From the NCBI GenBank assembly GCA_052066835.1, contig JBQHRJ010000001.1: 64,000 bases of DNA; one strand, 5' to 3'. Positions 62,314-64,000 of the stretch are shown here, piece by piece. Positions within the stretch are counted from its first letter, which is position 1, and every line of letters begins with the position of its first letter. The notes under the pieces were generated by a model, which had not been told where the DNA came from, searched no databases, and saw only the letters and a program-made list of their open reading frames with translations. Position numbers and translations under genes: made by a program. Source of the stretch: UBA2821 sp902763335. Lineage in GTDB: Bacteria; Bacillota; Clostridia; Lachnospirales; Lachnospiraceae.

Positions 62314-63129
62314 GTGTTATTACGCAACATTTCTAATGATGATGTAATTTATAAATATCAGAGAGGAACGAACAGAAACTGGAATTGCATAGCAAAAGGA
62401 AAACCAGAGTTATGGTTGAGTCAAGCAGGAGAATTTAACGATCCATTTGATTGTGCCTTTCTTTATAATCATCATAGTAAAGAGATATATGATAGAAATA
62501 CTGAGTATAATCTTGCAGTAAAAGAAGGATTAGAACAATATGAGAGAGATAAAGAATCGGAAAAATTACAGAGTAAGGTATTTGTATCATGTTTTTCAGA
62601 AAGAAATAATTCTATGCTGATGTGGAGTCATTATGCAGAGCAGCATACAGGTTTATGTGTGGGGTATAGATTGTATGATTTGATAGAAAAATATAATATT
62701 TTTCCAGTAATCTATAGTAATCAAATGCCACAAATAAGTGATATAAGAAATGCAGAAGAAAGTGATTTATATCAATCAATTTTAACAAAATGTGAGGATT
62801 GGTCATATGAGCTGGAATGGAGAATTATAGATATTGATGAGTCTAAAGAAGGTTGTAATGGAAAGTTAATTTCATTTGAGAAGCCAATATCAATTTATAT
62901 GGGAGTGCGACAAGGAAGAACTGAAAAGAAGAACTCAAAACAATATAGAGATATAAGAGTATATGATAATGCGATGTCAGCATGTGAGGCATATTCGTCG
63001 GAAGAATTCTATGTTGATATAAATACGATTATAAATTATAAAAATCAAGAAAATATAGATTTATATGATTTTGCTTTATGTAAGGATAGATTTGACTTAG
63101 TGCCTCGCTCATATAAAAGAGTCAAATAA
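62314..63129 (+). CDS. DUF2971-family protein
   Basis: The 271-residue protein carries the DUF2971 hallmarks: GEFNDPFDCAF, FVSCFSERNNSMLMWSHYAEQHTG (in two parts), GLCVGYRL, and ELEWRIIDI near the C-terminal third. The family is common in defence islands and has no proven activity. Start codon GTG 62314 has no ribosome-binding site, and a short out-of-frame ATG at 62303 precedes it, so the N-terminus is uncertain and may be truncated. The gene separates pglZ from brxL. Confidence 0.75.
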   Translation: MLLRNISNDDVIYKYQRGTNRNWNCIAKGKPELWLSQAGEFNDPFDCAFLYNHHSKEIYDRNTEYNLAVKEGLEQYERDKESEKLQSKVFVSCFSERNNSMLMWSHYAEQHTGLCVGYRLYDLIEKYNIFPVIYSNQMPQISDIRNAEESDLYQSILTKCEDWSYELEWRIIDIDESKEGCNGKLISFEKPISIYMGVRQGRTEKKNSKQYRDIRVYDNAMSACEAYSSEEFYVDINTIINYKNQENIDLYDFALCKDRFDLVPRSYKRVK

Positions 63130-63209
63130 AATTTGAAGAAATTTGTATAACAAGTGCATTATATAGAAGACATTTGAAAAGCAGAACATATTAGAAGGAA
63201 GGTAATAAA

Positions 63210-64000
63210 ATGGATGAATTTAACCATTTGGCAGAAGCAGCAAGCGAAACCGACGATAGACGAGAAATTATAAAGCAGAAACTCCGTCAATATTATGATG
63301 GGCGCATTGTTCGTAAGGATTTAACAAAATCAATTCGAGAAGGAGCCAATGTTCCTGTATATGTACTGGAATATCTTCTCGGACAGTATTGTAATTCCGA
63401 TGATAAGGAGATTATTGACGAGGGAGTAGACAATGTGAAGCGTATTCTGCGAGATAACTATGTCCGCCCGGATGAAGCACAGAAGATATTGTCACTTCTT
63501 CGAGAGAGAGGAAGCTATACAGTTATTGACAGGATTACAGTAGTTCTTAATACAAAGGAAGACCGGTACGAGGCAACCTTCTCTAACCTTGGCATTAAGA
63601 ATATTCCAATTAGTGCTGACTATGTGAAGGATTATGACCGTCTGCTTTGTGGTGGTATTTGGTGTATTCTCCAGCTTGACTATGAGTTTATTGAGGAAGA
63701 TAAGAAGAATACACAGCCTATCCGTATTAGAAAGCTGACACCGATTCAGATGCCACATGTGGATATGGATGAAGTAAAGAATGGTCGTAAGGCATTTACA
63801 AAGGAAGAGTGGATGGATATTCTGCTTCGTTCTACTGGTATGGAGCCGGACAAGCTTTCTGACAGAGCTAAATGGTTATTGATTGCCCGTATGATTCCAC
63901 TTGTTGAGAACAACTTTAATATGTGTGAATTAGGACCTCGTTCTACAGGTAAATCATACATATATGAGCAGATTTCTCCAAACAGTATCCTTGTCGCCGG
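63210..64000 (+). CDS. brxL: BREX protein BrxL, Lon-like ATPase (3' truncated by window)
   Basis: The frame opens at ATG 63210 behind AGAAGGAAGG and runs without a stop to the window edge (about 263 codons). It starts MDEFNHLAEAASETDD, contains SYTVIDRITVVLN and ends with the AAA+ Walker A region ELGPRSTGKSYIYEQ (G242 to S249) followed by ISPNSILVAG, as in BrxL. BrxL completes the type 1 BREX set and is a DNA-stimulated hexameric AAA+ protein with a Lon-like C-terminus, which lies beyond the window. Confidence 0.93.
   Translation, partial: MDEFNHLAEAASETDDRREIIKQKLRQYYDGRIVRKDLTKSIREGANVPVYVLEYLLGQYCNSDDKEIIDEGVDNVKRILRDNYVRPDEAQKILSLLRERGSYTVIDRITVVLNTKEDRYEATFSNLGIKNIPISADYVKDYDRLLCGGIWCILQLDYEFIEEDKKNTQPIRIRKLTPIQMPHVDMDEVKNGRKAFTKEEWMDILLRSTGMEPDKLSDRAKWLLIARMIPLVENNFNMCELGPRSTGKSYIYEQISPNSILVA

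Noticed and set aside
1..64000. tRNA or rRNA genes
   Set aside because: No cloverleaf-like stretch ending in CCA-type context and no rRNA-like conserved sequence was seen, though a tRNA scan was not possible.

Overview
The window is a low-GC, Gram-positive chromosome segment, most likely from an anaerobic gut member of the Lachnospiraceae (Clostridia). The inference rests on strong GGAGG-type ribosome-binding sites, ATA/AGA-rich codon use, a T-box leader on valS, a fused FeoAB iron transporter, pyruvate:ferredoxin oxidoreductase, a MocR/PdxR-controlled pdxST pair, and a DUF5717/DUF5716 cluster that I know mainly from Lachnospiraceae. Genus cannot be fixed from the sequence alone.

Positions 1-38 kb read as core chromosome. 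In order: the 3' end of pheT; clpB followed by an ArsR-type regulator; a DUF4250 gene; a secreted CE4 deacetylase; rarA; a four-gene cluster of unknown function (DUF5717, the Hsp70-like DUF5716, a helical-repeat protein, a coiled-coil membrane protein); T-box-valS; a membrane protein and a YkgJ-type cysteine cluster protein; feoAB; nifJ; corA with a DUF815 AAA ATPase and a glycerol-1-phosphate-dehydrogenase-like enzyme; pdxST facing pdxR across two dyad operators; a VanZ-like membrane protein; a MATE exporter; a HAD phosphatase; citrate synthase with lgt; a nitronate monooxygenase pseudogene with two internal deletions; degV; and a DUF2156 protein. Two intergenic regions (about 3.70-3.83 and 32.68-32.88 kb) hold large, intricately folded palindromic elements.

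Positions 38.1-41.6 kb are accessory: a DEDD-type exonuclease-like protein, an XRE-like DNA-binding protein, a vWA protein and a zinc-ribbon membrane protein. Two inverted copies of a 17-base GTCGC...GCGAC palindrome bracket the first two.

Positions 41.7-64 kb are a type 1 BREX phage-defence locus with the full gene order brxA-brxB-brxC-pglX-...-pglZ-...-brxL; brxL runs off the window. About 9.3 kb of extra genes lie between pglX and pglZ: an unrecognised gene, a gene broken by one in-frame TGA, an AlbA_2/Schlafen-type ATP-binding regulator, a tightly packed three-gene module led by a GHKL (Hsp90/MutL-like) ATPase, and a Septu pair (PtuA ATPase, PtuB HNH nuclease). A DUF2971 gene sits between pglZ and brxL. 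A degenerate copy of the pglZ start lies just before the Septu genes, and an AGTGACC motif recurs in four of the accessory intergenic gaps, so the pglX-pglZ gap appears to have been loaded stepwise with defence cargo. The GHKL three-gene module is the best candidate here for an undescribed system.
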